Source: Mesorhizobium plurifarium
GTDB lineage: Bacteria > Pseudomonadota > Alphaproteobacteria > Rhizobiales > Rhizobiaceae
NCBI GenBank assembly: GCA_000824785.1
Contig: CCNB01000045.1
Coordinates: forward strand, 300,428 to 351,052
Direction of reading: 5' to 3'
DNA length: 50,625 nt
Part shown: positions 42,815 to 50,625 of the stretch, one piece after another
Layout of the letters: each line of letters begins with the position of its first letter
Numbering within the stretch: position 1 is the first letter of the stretch
Notes under the pieces: generated by a model
The model's database searches: none
Told to the model about the DNA's origin: nothing
What the model saw: the letters and a program-made list of their open reading frames with translations, nothing else
Position numbers and translations under genes: made by a program

Positions 42815-44296
42815 ATGGCGTTATCCCTGCCGGCCATCATGAAGACGACGGCGGCCCGGCTCTCGGCGCTTTATCTTCTGCTTTTCGCCCTCTGCGCGGT
42901 GCTGCTCGTCCTCTACATGACGTCGCTGTCGGCGCGCATGCTGACCGCGCAGACGCAGGAGACCATCAATGACGAGGTGCTGGGCCTTGCCCAAGCCTAC
43001 CAGCGCGGCGGCCTGCCGGTGCTGGTGCGCGTTGTCGAGAACCGCTCCCGCCAACCCGGTGCCAACCTCTATCTCATCGCCGACGCCAATGGTCAGATCC
43101 TCACCGGCAACGTGCAGAGCCTGGAGCCGGGGGTGATCGAAACCGAGGGCTGGACGACGCAGCCCTTCTCCTACCAGCGCTTCGGCGAGGGTGAGCTCGA
43201 CCGACTGCGCAGCGGAGCGACCGACCAGCCCTCGCCTCAGACCGGCGACGGCGCCAACGCTCCCCAGTCGACAGGAGAGAAGGGCCATAACGCCATCGCG
43301 CTGGTGCTGAGGTTGCCTAACCAGATGATCATGCTGGTCGGCCGCGACCTCGGCGAGCCGGAGCGCTTCCGCGCCGTCATCAGCCGCGCGTTGACCCTGG
43401 CGCTGGGCATGATGGGGCTCGGTGGCATCCTGATCTGGTTCTTTGTCGGACGCGCCGCGCTGAAGCGCATCGACAGCGTCTCGGACGCCAGCCGCCGCAT
43501 CATGGGCGGCGATTTGTCCGGACGGCTGCCGGTCACCGGCGCCGGCGACGAATTCGACCGCCTGTCGGAAAACCTCAATTCGATGCTGGCCAGGATCGCC
43601 ATGCTGAACGAGGGGCTGAAGCAGGTCTCCGACAACATCGCCCATGATCTCAAGACGCCGCTGACCAGGCTTCGCAACCGCGCCGAGGCGACGCTCGCCG
43701 GCAGGCACAAGACGCAGGATTACCGTCAGGCGCTGGAAGGCGCGATCGCGGAATCCGACCAGCTCATCAAGACGTTCAACGCCATCTTGATGATCTCGCG
43801 CCTGGAGGCCGGCTATTCCTCGGAACAGACCGGCCCCGTCGATCTCGCGGCCACGGTGAGCGATGTCGTCGAGCTCTACGAGCCGGTGGCGGAGGAAGCC
43901 GGCGTCGCGCTGGAAACGACCGTGGCCGAGGCCTTCACGATCAACGGCAACCGCGAGCTGATCGGCCAGGCGCTTTCCAACATCGTTGACAACGCCATCA
44001 AATATTCGACGGACGCCGCCGAGGCGCCGAAAGTGCGTGTGGCGTTGGAGCGCCTCGGCAACGAAATCAAGCTTACCGTCACCGACAATGGCCACGGCAT
44101 TCCCGACGATGCCGATCGCGCCCGCGCCACAGAGCGTTTCGTGCGCCTGGAAAAGAGCCGCTCGCAGCCGGGCTCGGGTCTCGGCCTCAGCCTGGCCAAG
44201 GCAATCATGACTTTCCACAACGGAAGGCTTGATCTTTTACCCGCCAATCCCGGATTGTCCGTGGTCATGAGTTTCCCGTCGCGGGAGGCGCATTGA
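42815..44296 (+). CDS. Sensor histidine kinase paired with the preceding regulator
   Basis: A 493-residue inner-membrane kinase with two membrane segments (about 17-38 and 192-212) flanking a periplasmic domain, then HAMP ('RRIMGGDLSGRLPVTGAGDEFDRL'), and the kinase core: His277 in 'DNIAHDLKTPLTRL', N-box 'SNIVDNAIKYS', 'TDNGHGIPDDAD' and 'GSGLGLSLAKAI'. Together with degP upstream it suggests sensing of envelope condition. A strong terminator begins inside its stop codon region, so the degP-regulator-kinase transcript ends here. Confidence 0.92.
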   Translation: MALSLPAIMKTTAARLSALYLLLFALCAVLLVLYMTSLSARMLTAQTQETINDEVLGLAQAYQRGGLPVLVRVVENRSRQPGANLYLIADANGQILTGNVQSLEPGVIETEGWTTQPFSYQRFGEGELDRLRSGATDQPSPQTGDGANAPQSTGEKGHNAIALVLRLPNQMIMLVGRDLGEPERFRAVISRALTLALGMMGLGGILIWFFVGRAALKRIDSVSDASRRIMGGDLSGRLPVTGAGDEFDRLSENLNSMLARIAMLNEGLKQVSDNIAHDLKTPLTRLRNRAEATLAGRHKTQDYRQALEGAIAESDQLIKTFNAILMISRLEAGYSSEQTGPVDLAATVSDVVELYEPVAEEAGVALETTVAEAFTINGNRELIGQALSNIVDNAIKYSTDAAEAPKVRVALERLGNEIKLTVTDNGHGIPDDADRARATERFVRLEKSRSQPGSGLGLSLAKAIMTFHNGRLDLLPANPGLSVVMSFPSREAH

Positions 44297-44344
44297 AGCA
44301 GGTCGCGTGAAAAGGGATTCACGCGACCTGCTTCAGGTTTTTTG
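44295..44344 (+). terminator. Strong Rho-independent terminator after the kinase gene
   Basis: A perfect 17-bp stem, from GAAGCAGGTCGCGTGAA at 44295-44311 to its complement at 44318-44334, has a six-base loop and is followed by AGG and a run of six T. The stem begins inside the stop codon TGA (44294-44296), so no untranslated 3' region separates gene and terminator. Confidence 0.95.
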
Positions 44345-44350
44345 ATTTAA

Positions 44351-44394
44351 GCATGTGTTTGTCCCGAATCCGGGCCCACTTTCGGGAGACATGC
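44351..44394. repeat. Palindromic rhizobial repeat (GCATGTG...GACATGC type), copy 2
   Basis: Begins GCATGTG and ends GACATGC with CCCGAA and TTCGGG arms, the same family as 24153-24197. It lies between the terminator and glnE, 18 bp before the glnE start, so it is transcribed in or near the glnE leader if the promoter is internal. Confidence 0.82.
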
Positions 44395-44411
44395 TTTGAT
44401 GGCGCGGGTAA

Positions 44412-47400
44412 ATGGCGAAGAAGAAAATCGAATCCGAGTTCCGGCTTAGCCCGACACTGGCGCTCCGCCCCCTGGACGCGGAGCATGCCCGGCGTGAACT
44501 GTCGGAAATCGCCGATGCCGCCGAGGAGGAGGGGCTTTCCCGCCTCGCTGCGTTCCTGGCGCGCGAGGGGCCGCTGCAGCACCTGCTGGCGGCCGTCTTC
44601 GACCTCTCGCCCTTTCTTCGCGATGTCGCGCGCCGTCGGCCGGCGATCCTCGACACGCTGTTCGACCAGACGATCGAAGCGCGGCTCGATGCCATAGGCG
44701 AGGCGATCGGCGGCGCGGCCAGGGCGGAAGACGCCTCGGAATCGAGTCTGATGATGGCGCTCAGGCAATGGAAGACCGAAGCGCATTTCCTGATCGCGCT
44801 GGCCGATCTTTCAGGCGAGGCGGAGACCTCCGCCACGGTGCGCCGGCTCAGCGATCTTGCCGATGGCTGCGCATGCGCCGCCGTCGATTTCCTGTTGCTC
44901 GACGCGAACCGCCAAGGCAAGCTCAAGCTGCCGCATCCGGCGGAACCGGCGAGGGATTCGGGCTGGATCCTGCTCGGCATGGGCAAGCTCGGCGCGCATG
45001 AGCTGAACTTTTCCTCCGATATCGATCTTGTCGTCTTCTTCGATCCCGAAGCGCCGGCCGTCGTCGATCCGCTCGACGCGACCGAATTGTTCTCGCGGCT
45101 CACGCGTCGTCTCGTGCGCATTCTCCAGGACCGTACCGAGCACGGTTATGTCTTCCGCACCGATCTGAGGCTCCGCCCCGATCCCGGCTCGACGCCCCTG
45201 GCGATCCCTGTCGAGGCAGCGCTTCGTTATTACGAGGCGCGCGGCCAGAATTGGGAGCGCGCCGCAATGATCAAGGCGCGGCCGGTTGCCGGCGACCTTG
45301 CCGCGGGCGCCGCCTTCCTCAAGGAATTGCAGCCCTATGTCTGGCGCAAATACATGGACTATGCGGCGATCGCCGACGTCCATTCGATCAAGCGCCAGAT
45401 CCATGCCCATAAGGGCCATGGCGAGATCGCCGTGAAGGGCCATAACGTCAAGCTCGGCCGCGGCGGCATCCGCGAGATCGAGTTCTTCGTCCAGACCCAG
45501 CAGCTCATCGCCGGCGGCCGCTTCCCGGAACTGCGCGGCCGCGAGACGGTGCCGATGCTTGCAGCGCTCGCCGCGCGCGGCTGGATCACCACCGACGCGC
45601 GCGATGCACTCACCCGGCAATACTGGTTCCTGCGCCGCGTCGAGCACGCCGTCCAGATGGTGGCGGACGAACAGACGCACATCCTGCCCGAGGAAGACGA
45701 GGAACTGAAACGCATCGCACTGATGCTGGGTTTTGCCGGCGAGGCGGAATTCACGCAGGCCTTCCGCGCCTCGCTGCAGCAGGTCGAGCGCCATTATGCT
45801 GCGCTGTTCGAGACAGCGCCCGAACTTTCGGCCGGCGTCGGCAATCTGGTCTTCACCGGCGATGTCGACGATCCCGACACGCTGCAGACGCTGCATGGCT
45901 TGGGCTTCCAGCGGCCGAGCGACATCTGCCGCGTCATCCGCGGCTGGCATTTCGGCCGCTACCGCGTCACCCAGTCGGCGGAGGCGCGCGAGCGCCTGAC
46001 CGAGCTGACCCCGGCGCTGCTCAAGGCCTTCGGCCAGACGCGGCGCGCCGACGAGGCGCTGATGCGCTTCGACGAGTTCCTCGCCGGCCTGCCGGCGGGC
46101 ATCCAGCTTTTCTCGCTGCTGCAGTCGAACCCGGCGCTGCTCAAGCTGATGGCGACGATCATGGGCGCCGCGCCGCGGCTGGCTGCCATCATCACGCGCC
46201 GGCCGCATGTCTTCGACGGCCTGCTCGACCCGGCGCTTCTCACTGAGCTGCCGGACCGCGCCTATCTTTCGGCGCGGCTTGCGGCATTCATCGAAGGCGA
46301 CCGCGCCTATGAGGATGTGCTGGATCGGCTGCGCATCTTCGCTTCCGAGCAGAAATTCCTGATCGGCGTGCGCCTGCTTGCCGGCTCGATCGATCCGGCG
46401 CGCGCCGGCCGCGCCTTCTCCGATCTTGCCGATCTCACCATCGAGGCGGCGCTTCAAGCGGTGATCGCCGAGTTCGCGCAGCGCCACGGCGAGATCGCCG
46501 GGGGCAGGGTGGCCTTGCTTGGCATGGGCAAGCTCGGCAGCCGCGAGCTCACCGCCGGCTCCGACGTTGATCTCATCCTGCTCTACGACCATGACGCGGA
46601 TGCCGAGGACTCGAACGGCGAGAAGCCGCTGGCGCCCTCGCATTATTATGCCCGCATGACGCAGCGCCTGATCGCCGCCGTCTCGGCGCCGACCGCCGAA
46701 GGCGTGCTCTACGAGCTGGACCTGCGCCTGCGCCCCTCCGGTAACAAAGGACCGGTCGCCACCCATATCGACGCGTTCAAGAAGTATCAGCGCCAGGACG
46801 CCTGGACCTGGGAGCACATGGCGCTGGCACGGGCTCGCGCCATCGGCGGCGATGCCGAGCTCTGCGCCGAGCTCGAGACGGAAGTGGCGGCGGTGCTGGC
46901 GCAGCCACGCGATGCCGCCAAGGTGAAAGCCGAAGCCTCGGAGATGCGGGCGCTGATCGAGAAGGAAAAGCCACCGCGCGACCTCTGGGACATCAAGCTG
47001 ATCCCCGGCGGGCTGATCGATCTCGAATTCATCGCCCAGGTCGCGACCATCACCGGCAATGTCGAGCCCGGCCGCCGGCTCACGGCGACCGCCGACATCC
47101 TGGGACGGCTGGCCCCCGGTTTCGCAGGCGGCGATATCCGTGAAGAACTAGGCGAAGCCTACCGGCTCTATCTGGCGCTGACCCAGATGATCAGGCTGTG
47201 CCTCACCGGCGAGTTCCAGCGCGACGATGTCCCCCCGGGGCTCTCGGATCTGTTGCTGGCGGTCACCGACCTGCCGGATTTCGCCGTGCTGGAAGCACAT
47301 CTGAAGGAGACGTCGCGGAAGGTCAGGCGGGATTTTGACCGTCTGCTTCGCGCGGGCGCGGCGAAACGTGAGCCGGGCTACTCGAGCGTTGAACCTGGCG

Positions 47401-47465
47401 GAGCTTGCGCCGCGCATGCGCCTGCAGAATCCGATCGCGCAAATGGCATAGAAGCGAGGCGGTAG
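44412..47465 (+). CDS. glnE: Bifunctional glutamine synthetase adenylyltransferase/adenylyl-removing enzyme
   Basis: Controls glutamine synthetase by adding or removing AMP according to nitrogen state via PII. The 1017-residue product has two nucleotidyltransferase domains: the N-terminal one with 'GKLGAHELNFSSDIDLVVFFD' style (deadenylylation) and a second with 'GSRELTAGSDVDLILLYD' (adenylylation), plus the regulatory middle. The last about 25 residues, after 'REPGY', look unlike any GlnE. One extra base near 47383 would give 'REPGYSER' and a TGA at 47390, for about 993 residues, a more typical length. The frame runs over the opposite-strand PemK toxin gene only because of that apparent shift. 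Confidence 0.93.
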   Translation: MAKKKIESEFRLSPTLALRPLDAEHARRELSEIADAAEEEGLSRLAAFLAREGPLQHLLAAVFDLSPFLRDVARRRPAILDTLFDQTIEARLDAIGEAIGGAARAEDASESSLMMALRQWKTEAHFLIALADLSGEAETSATVRRLSDLADGCACAAVDFLLLDANRQGKLKLPHPAEPARDSGWILLGMGKLGAHELNFSSDIDLVVFFDPEAPAVVDPLDATELFSRLTRRLVRILQDRTEHGYVFRTDLRLRPDPGSTPLAIPVEAALRYYEARGQNWERAAMIKARPVAGDLAAGAAFLKELQPYVWRKYMDYAAIADVHSIKRQIHAHKGHGEIAVKGHNVKLGRGGIREIEFFVQTQQLIAGGRFPELRGRETVPMLAALAARGWITTDARDALTRQYWFLRRVEHAVQMVADEQTHILPEEDEELKRIALMLGFAGEAEFTQAFRASLQQVERHYAALFETAPELSAGVGNLVFTGDVDDPDTLQTLHGLGFQRPSDICRVIRGWHFGRYRVTQSAEARERLTELTPALLKAFGQTRRADEALMRFDEFLAGLPAGIQLFSLLQSNPALLKLMATIMGAAPRLAAIITRRPHVFDGLLDPALLTELPDRAYLSARLAAFIEGDRAYEDVLDRLRIFASEQKFLIGVRLLAGSIDPARAGRAFSDLADLTIEAALQAVIAEFAQRHGEIAGGRVALLGMGKLGSRELTAGSDVDLILLYDHDADAEDSNGEKPLAPSHYYARMTQRLIAAVSAPTAEGVLYELDLRLRPSGNKGPVATHIDAFKKYQRQDAWTWEHMALARARAIGGDAELCAELETEVAAVLAQPRDAAKVKAEASEMRALIEKEKPPRDLWDIKLIPGGLIDLEFIAQVATITGNVEPGRRLTATADILGRLAPGFAGGDIREELGEAYRLYLALTQMIRLCLTGEFQRDDVPPGLSDLLLAVTDLPDFAVLEAHLKETSRKVRRDFDRLLRAGAAKREPGYSSVEPGGACAAHAPAESDRANGIEARR

Positions 47466-47813
47466 CATACCGTAGTGGAAGCGGGTAGGGCTGCTTCCCG
47501 GGATGGGTCGGAGATCAGGACCCGGCCACAGGAAATCATTGGTTTCGCTCACCAAGACCCAGGACCGCATGTTGTCGAGTCCCAAGTGAGCCTTGAGAGG
47601 CACGGGCATTTCCATCGCATCGGCGGGGTCTGCCGGAGGCGTATGAGTGATTGGAACGACCGTCACGACTTCGCGGCCTTCGACGATCCGGCGTGCCGCA
47701 ACGATGGCGCAAGGTCTGTTCTTGCGACCCTCTTCGACACCTCGCCTGTGTTCGTCCGACCACAGGTAGGAATAGGAAATCACCAGGCCGGGAACTGGCT
47801 TGGGCAGGCTCAC
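47378..47813 (-). pseudogene. PemK/MazF-like toxin, apparently frameshifted at its C-terminus
   Basis: GTG start at 47813, overlapping the antitoxin stop. Residues 1-122 match the PemK/MazF-like family ('PVPGLVISYSYLWSDEHRRG', 'RPCAIVAARR', 'VVTVVPITHTPP', 'WPGPDLRP', 'FHYGMLPPRFY'). From about 47446 the expected C-terminal sequence, HLRDRILQAHARRKLRQVQR, is present but in a different frame. A second shift near 47383 would restore the usual Ser-Glu-TAG ending at 47378. Two single-base additions give a 145-residue protein of normal size. As the sequence stands, translation runs on as unrelated residues to 47148, antisense to glnE. MazF-type toxins are mRNA endoribonucleases; this copy may be inactive, or the sequence may have errors. 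Confidence 0.75.
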
Positions 47814-48070
47814 GGCGTCCAGTCTTGGAGCATCTGGTCCAGCTCGTCATGCTGGGAGGGGACCGCGCTCTCAGCGATGGCCTTCAGCGTCTCGTCATCG
47901 AGTTCCTCGACCGGGCGGGCGACCCGTCCCTTGACCAGCACTTCGAACATCGCGGCCGAAAGAAGTATCGTGTGGGTCCGGCCGTTCTTCGTAATCGCGA
48001 CCGGCGCCCGCTGCGCGGCGTCCTGGAAGCGGCCGACATTCTGCTGGAATTCCGTTGATGTCACGCGCAT
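47810..48070 (-). CDS. Phd/YefM-type antitoxin
   Basis: An 86-residue protein: 'MRVTSTEFQQNVGRFQDAAQRAPVAITKNGRTHTILLSAAMFEVL' is the Phd/YefM DNA-binding and dimer domain, followed by an acidic tail ('PVEELDDETLKAIAE') that would bind the toxin. ATG 48070 has AGAGGTG upstream and fits the family better than GTG 48079. It is 4 bp overlapped with the toxin gene. The inverted repeat at 48083-48108 is a likely operator. The antitoxin frame is intact while the toxin seems damaged. Confidence 0.9.
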   Translation of the reverse strand: MRVTSTEFQQNVGRFQDAAQRAPVAITKNGRTHTILLSAAMFEVLVKGRVARPVEELDDETLKAIAESAVPSQHDELDQMLQDWTP

Positions 48071-48082
48071 GAAAGTCACCTC

Positions 48083-48108
48083 TTATCCAAAATAGATAAA
48101 ATGGATAA
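48083..48108. promoter_or_regulatory. Inverted repeat, candidate operator of the Phd/PemK pair
   Basis: TTATCCA (48083-48089) and TGGATAA (48102-48108) are exact reverse complements separated by a 12-base AT-rich centre. The site is 13 bp upstream of the antitoxin start, in the expected place for autorepression by Phd-type antitoxins. The surrounding AT-rich sequence also suggests promoter elements. Confidence 0.75.
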
Positions 48109-48147
48109 CTTTTTCAAGTTACCGTGACTATTGTGGATCCTGCTTGA

Positions 48148-50469
48148 TCAGGCCGCGACCTTCACCGCAGCCGGCGCCTTCTTCAGCGGAATGCGGACCG
48201 ACACGATGGTGCCGACACCCTCGGTCGAGCGGATCTTCAGCGCGCCGCCCTGCAGCTCGGCCAGCGAGCGCGAGATGGCGAGCCCGAGGCCCGAGCCGGT
48301 GTGGTTCTTGGAGAACTGGTTCTGCACCTGCTCGAACGGTCGGCCGAGCTTGCCCAGCGCATGCTTGGGGATGCCGCAGCCATTGTCCTCGATGGTTAGC
48401 AGCAGGGCGCCGGAGGTGTTGCGCGCCCTGACCGTGATCTTGCCACCCTGGCCGGTGAACTTCACCGCATTGGAGAGCAGGTTGATGGCGATCTGCTTGA
48501 TCGCGCGGCGGTCGGCGTAGACCCGCATCGTATCGGCGATGCGGGTCTCGACATTGATCGACTTTTCCGCCGCCTGCAGCGAGATCACCCGCACCGTCTC
48601 CTTGATCAGCGGACAGAGGTCGATCTCCTCGCGGTCGAGCGAGAACTGGCCGGCCTCGATCTTCGACATGTCGAGGATGTCGTTGATGACGCCGAGCAGG
48701 TATTTGCCGCTGCCGTTGATGTCGGTTGCATATTCCTCGTAGCGCTCGGAGCCGAGCGGCCCGAACAGGCCTTGCTGCATCAGTTCGGAGAAGCCGATGA
48801 TGGCGTTGAGCGGCGTGCGCAGCTCATGCGACATGTTGGCGAGGAACTCCGATTTAGCCCGATTGGCCGCCTCGGCGCGCTCGGTTTCCTTCATGTATTT
48901 GCGGTTGAGCTCGACCAGCTCGCTCGCGCGTTCCTCCTCGGCGCGCCGCGCAAGGCTGAGATCGTGGATCGTCGCCATCAGCCGGCGCTCGCTGTCGACC
49001 AGCTTTTCCTGGTGCAGCTTGATCTGGGTGATGTCGGAGCCGACCGAGACGATGCCGCCGTCGCGGGTCCTGAGCTCGTTGACCTGCAGCCAGCGGCCGT
49101 CTGCGAGTTGGCGTTCGAAGCTGACGCCGCCCTTCGGCCCGTTGGCATTGGCGAGCCTGCGCTCCGAGGCGAAGGCCAGCATCCGCTCCTCCACCGCGTC
49201 GCGGAGAATGCCGGGCACGACGTCGCGGTCCGATAGCCCGTTGTCCTTCTGGAACTTCGAATTGCACATGATCAGCCGCTCGGCGGCGTCCCACAGCACG
49301 AAGGATTCGTTGATGTTCTCGATCGCGGTCCTGAGCCGCATGTCCGCCGCTTCCGAGCGCAGCGCCAGGTGCCGCTGCTCGGTGACGTCGACGGCGATGC
49401 CGATCAGCTGGATCTCCGGCGCTTCCGGATCGATCACCTGGGCGCGGGCCCGCATCCACACCCATTGTCCGTCGGCGTGGCGCATACGGAAAACCTGGTC
49501 GATATGATCGATCTCGCGCTCGACGATGCGGTTGGCGAGTTCGAACAGGTCGCCGTCGTCGGGATGGATGATCTCGTCGACTTCGCCGAAGGAAAGCATC
49601 GTATCGCAGGGCTCGTAGCCCAGCATGTCATACATCGAGCGCGACCAGTACATCTTGCCGCGCACCATGTCCCAGTCCCACAGCCCGCAACGGCCGCGCA
49701 CCAACGCCATGTCGATGCGTTGATGCGCCTCGAGATAGATGCGGTCCGCGGCCTGGGCGCGCGCCGCCTGGCCGAAATAGGCGTAGAGGATGACGATCAG
49801 CACGCCCGCAGTCAGCACGAACAGCGTGACGTTGAGCGACATCGACTTGCGCCAGCTGTCGAACACCGCTTCCTGCGGCACCAATACGGCCGCGGCATGC
49901 TTGCGGTCGCCGCTGAGGCTGACGGCGGCAAACCAGTCCTGTCCCGAGATGCTGACATCCATCACGCCGGCGCGGTCGCCGAACATGAACAGCGGCTGGC
50001 CGCCCAGCACGAGACTGTCCAGCATGCGGCCCTGCCAGCCCGTCGACAGCGGCGAGACGGCGATGACCTTGAAGTTGGCGTCGGTGATGGCGAGCACATG
50101 GGCGCGGCTCATGGCGCCCTGGCGGCCGATGTTTTCCAGGAGGCTTATGGCGTTGGCGCCGGCCGCTGTGGGGTCGGCGGTGACGGCCTGCGCCATCTGG
50201 CCGGCGCCCAGCGCCAGCACCGCCTTCGCGTCGCGCTCGATCTCGTCATGCTCGTTCATCAGCGACAGGAAGCGCAGCGCGGCGATGACGATCAGGAAGA
50301 TGATGATCAGCGCCGGGATCGAACGGCGCAGCAGCGGCTCGGCGGCTAAGAGCCGCTGATAGGCGGGTTCGGCGATCAGGCGCATGTTGCCGGCAAGTCC
50401 ATCGTTCCTTGCCTTGCGACGCGCAAAAGCCTTCCCTCCGGGCGCGCCCCACGCGTCCGCCTTGGCCAT
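48148..50469 (-). CDS. pleC: Cell-cycle sensor histidine kinase PleC
   Basis: A 773-residue membrane kinase/phosphatase. Two membrane segments (about 50-72 and 215-237) bracket a periplasmic sensor; two PAS domains follow ('GLWDWDMVRGKMYWSRSMYDMLGY' and 'NINESFVLWDAAERLIMCNSKF'), then a coiled linker and the kinase core with 'NMSHELRTPLNAIIGF', 'NLLSNAVKFTG', 'EDNGCGIPKHALGKLGRPF' and 'GSGLGLAISRSL'. In alphaproteobacteria PleC dephosphorylates DivK and sets polar development; rhizobial PleC is linked to cell division and symbiosis. The glnE neighbourhood matches its rhizobial context from memory. ATG 50469 is preferred over an upstream in-frame start at 50520. Confidence 0.9.
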   Translation of the reverse strand: MAKADAWGAPGGKAFARRKARNDGLAGNMRLIAEPAYQRLLAAEPLLRRSIPALIIIFLIVIAALRFLSLMNEHDEIERDAKAVLALGAGQMAQAVTADPTAAGANAISLLENIGRQGAMSRAHVLAITDANFKVIAVSPLSTGWQGRMLDSLVLGGQPLFMFGDRAGVMDVSISGQDWFAAVSLSGDRKHAAAVLVPQEAVFDSWRKSMSLNVTLFVLTAGVLIVILYAYFGQAARAQAADRIYLEAHQRIDMALVRGRCGLWDWDMVRGKMYWSRSMYDMLGYEPCDTMLSFGEVDEIIHPDDGDLFELANRIVEREIDHIDQVFRMRHADGQWVWMRARAQVIDPEAPEIQLIGIAVDVTEQRHLALRSEAADMRLRTAIENINESFVLWDAAERLIMCNSKFQKDNGLSDRDVVPGILRDAVEERMLAFASERRLANANGPKGGVSFERQLADGRWLQVNELRTRDGGIVSVGSDITQIKLHQEKLVDSERRLMATIHDLSLARRAEEERASELVELNRKYMKETERAEAANRAKSEFLANMSHELRTPLNAIIGFSELMQQGLFGPLGSERYEEYATDINGSGKYLLGVINDILDMSKIEAGQFSLDREEIDLCPLIKETVRVISLQAAEKSINVETRIADTMRVYADRRAIKQIAINLLSNAVKFTGQGGKITVRARNTSGALLLTIEDNGCGIPKHALGKLGRPFEQVQNQFSKNHTGSGLGLAISRSLAELQGGALKIRSTEGVGTIVSVRIPLKKAPAAVKVAA

Positions 50470-50625
50470 AAATGGCACTCCCCGATCTGCCGTATACTGG
50501 ATGATCCGGATACGCCGCACGCCCGAATCGCCATTAAAGAATCAAAGGTGATTCGCCTTGTCCAGAGGCGCGAGCGAAAAAGATTAAAAGTTGATTGAAA
50601 TTTGCCTTTTGCCTTCTCCCCTTGT
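50470..50625. other. Upstream region of pleC
   Basis: No gene is seen in the last 156 bp. The stretch from about 50530 is AT-rich (GATTAAAAGTTGATTG and similar), typical of a promoter region, and probably drives pleC leftward; no specific site could be assigned. Confidence 0.4.

Noticed and set aside
44811..46817. A 668-codon open frame antisense to glnE
   Set aside because: Shadow of the glnE codon pattern; no recognisable domain and no ribosome-binding site.
47148..47377. C-terminal extension of the PemK toxin antisense to glnE
   Set aside because: The residues after position 123 do not resemble the toxin family, whereas the correct C-terminus occurs in another frame, so the extension is a frameshift product.

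Overview
The window is a GC-rich chromosomal segment of an alphaproteobacterium in the Hyphomicrobiales, most probably Mesorhizobium or a close relative. The assignment rests on gene content read from the sequence: a MucR/Ros-type regulator, a feuNPQ-like set, rhizobial-style cycHJKL cytochrome c maturation genes followed by degP, a two-component pair, glnE and pleC, and short palindromic repeats of the kind scattered through rhizobial intergenic DNA. No rRNA, tRNA, CRISPR array, insertion sequence, prophage block or replication origin was seen. Most of the region reads as core chromosome with small accessory insertions, chiefly toxin-antitoxin loci.

Layout. 0.2-4 kb: an AbrB-type antitoxin without visible partner, then a B12-dependent methylmalonyl-CoA mutase operon (mutA-scpA). 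4.3-15.5 kb: mostly single genes, namely a HerA-like ATPase, a PaiB flavin-binding protein, an L,D-transpeptidase, an AraC regulator, a haloacid dehalogenase, a class IV aminotransferase, superoxide dismutase with a clear terminator, two c-type cytochromes, a SET-domain protein and oligopeptidase B. 15.5-26.4 kb: a secreted SH3-like protein, MucR behind a long AT-rich leader, SufE, a tandem palindromic repeat block, a DivJ-like histidine kinase with a peptidoglycan-binding protein and DUF1491, a DUF2336 protein, a DUF1214/DUF1254 pair and a class A penicillin-binding protein. 26.5-31.3 kb: a divergently organised TetR - dimethylglycine-dehydrogenase-like - MttB-like module with an excellent 30-bp operator in the shared promoter region. 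31.4-34.9 kb: a stray phage/GTA-type DUF3168 gene, a SnoaL-like protein and feuN-feuP-feuQ. 35-39.6 kb: an outer-membrane lipoprotein and the ccmI-ccmE-ccmF-ccmH operon, preceded by a perfect FNR/FixK box. 39.6-40.2 kb: a RelE/ParE toxin-antitoxin pair. 40.4-50.5 kb: degP, a response regulator and kinase, glnE, a damaged PemK/Phd toxin-antitoxin pair and pleC.

How the genes work together. Envelope biology dominates: periplasmic protease and sensor pairs, peptidoglycan enzymes, cell-cycle kinases (PleC and a DivJ-like protein) and cytochrome c assembly. The FNR/FixK box ties heme attachment to low oxygen. The best candidate for a little-described system is the TetR/flavoprotein/MttB-like module, predicted to demethylate an unknown methylated amine. 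A second notable result is that two apparent single-base losses, 65 bp apart, between glnE and the PemK toxin explain both an over-long GlnE tail and a toxin whose C-terminus is out of frame; one of them affects both genes at once.
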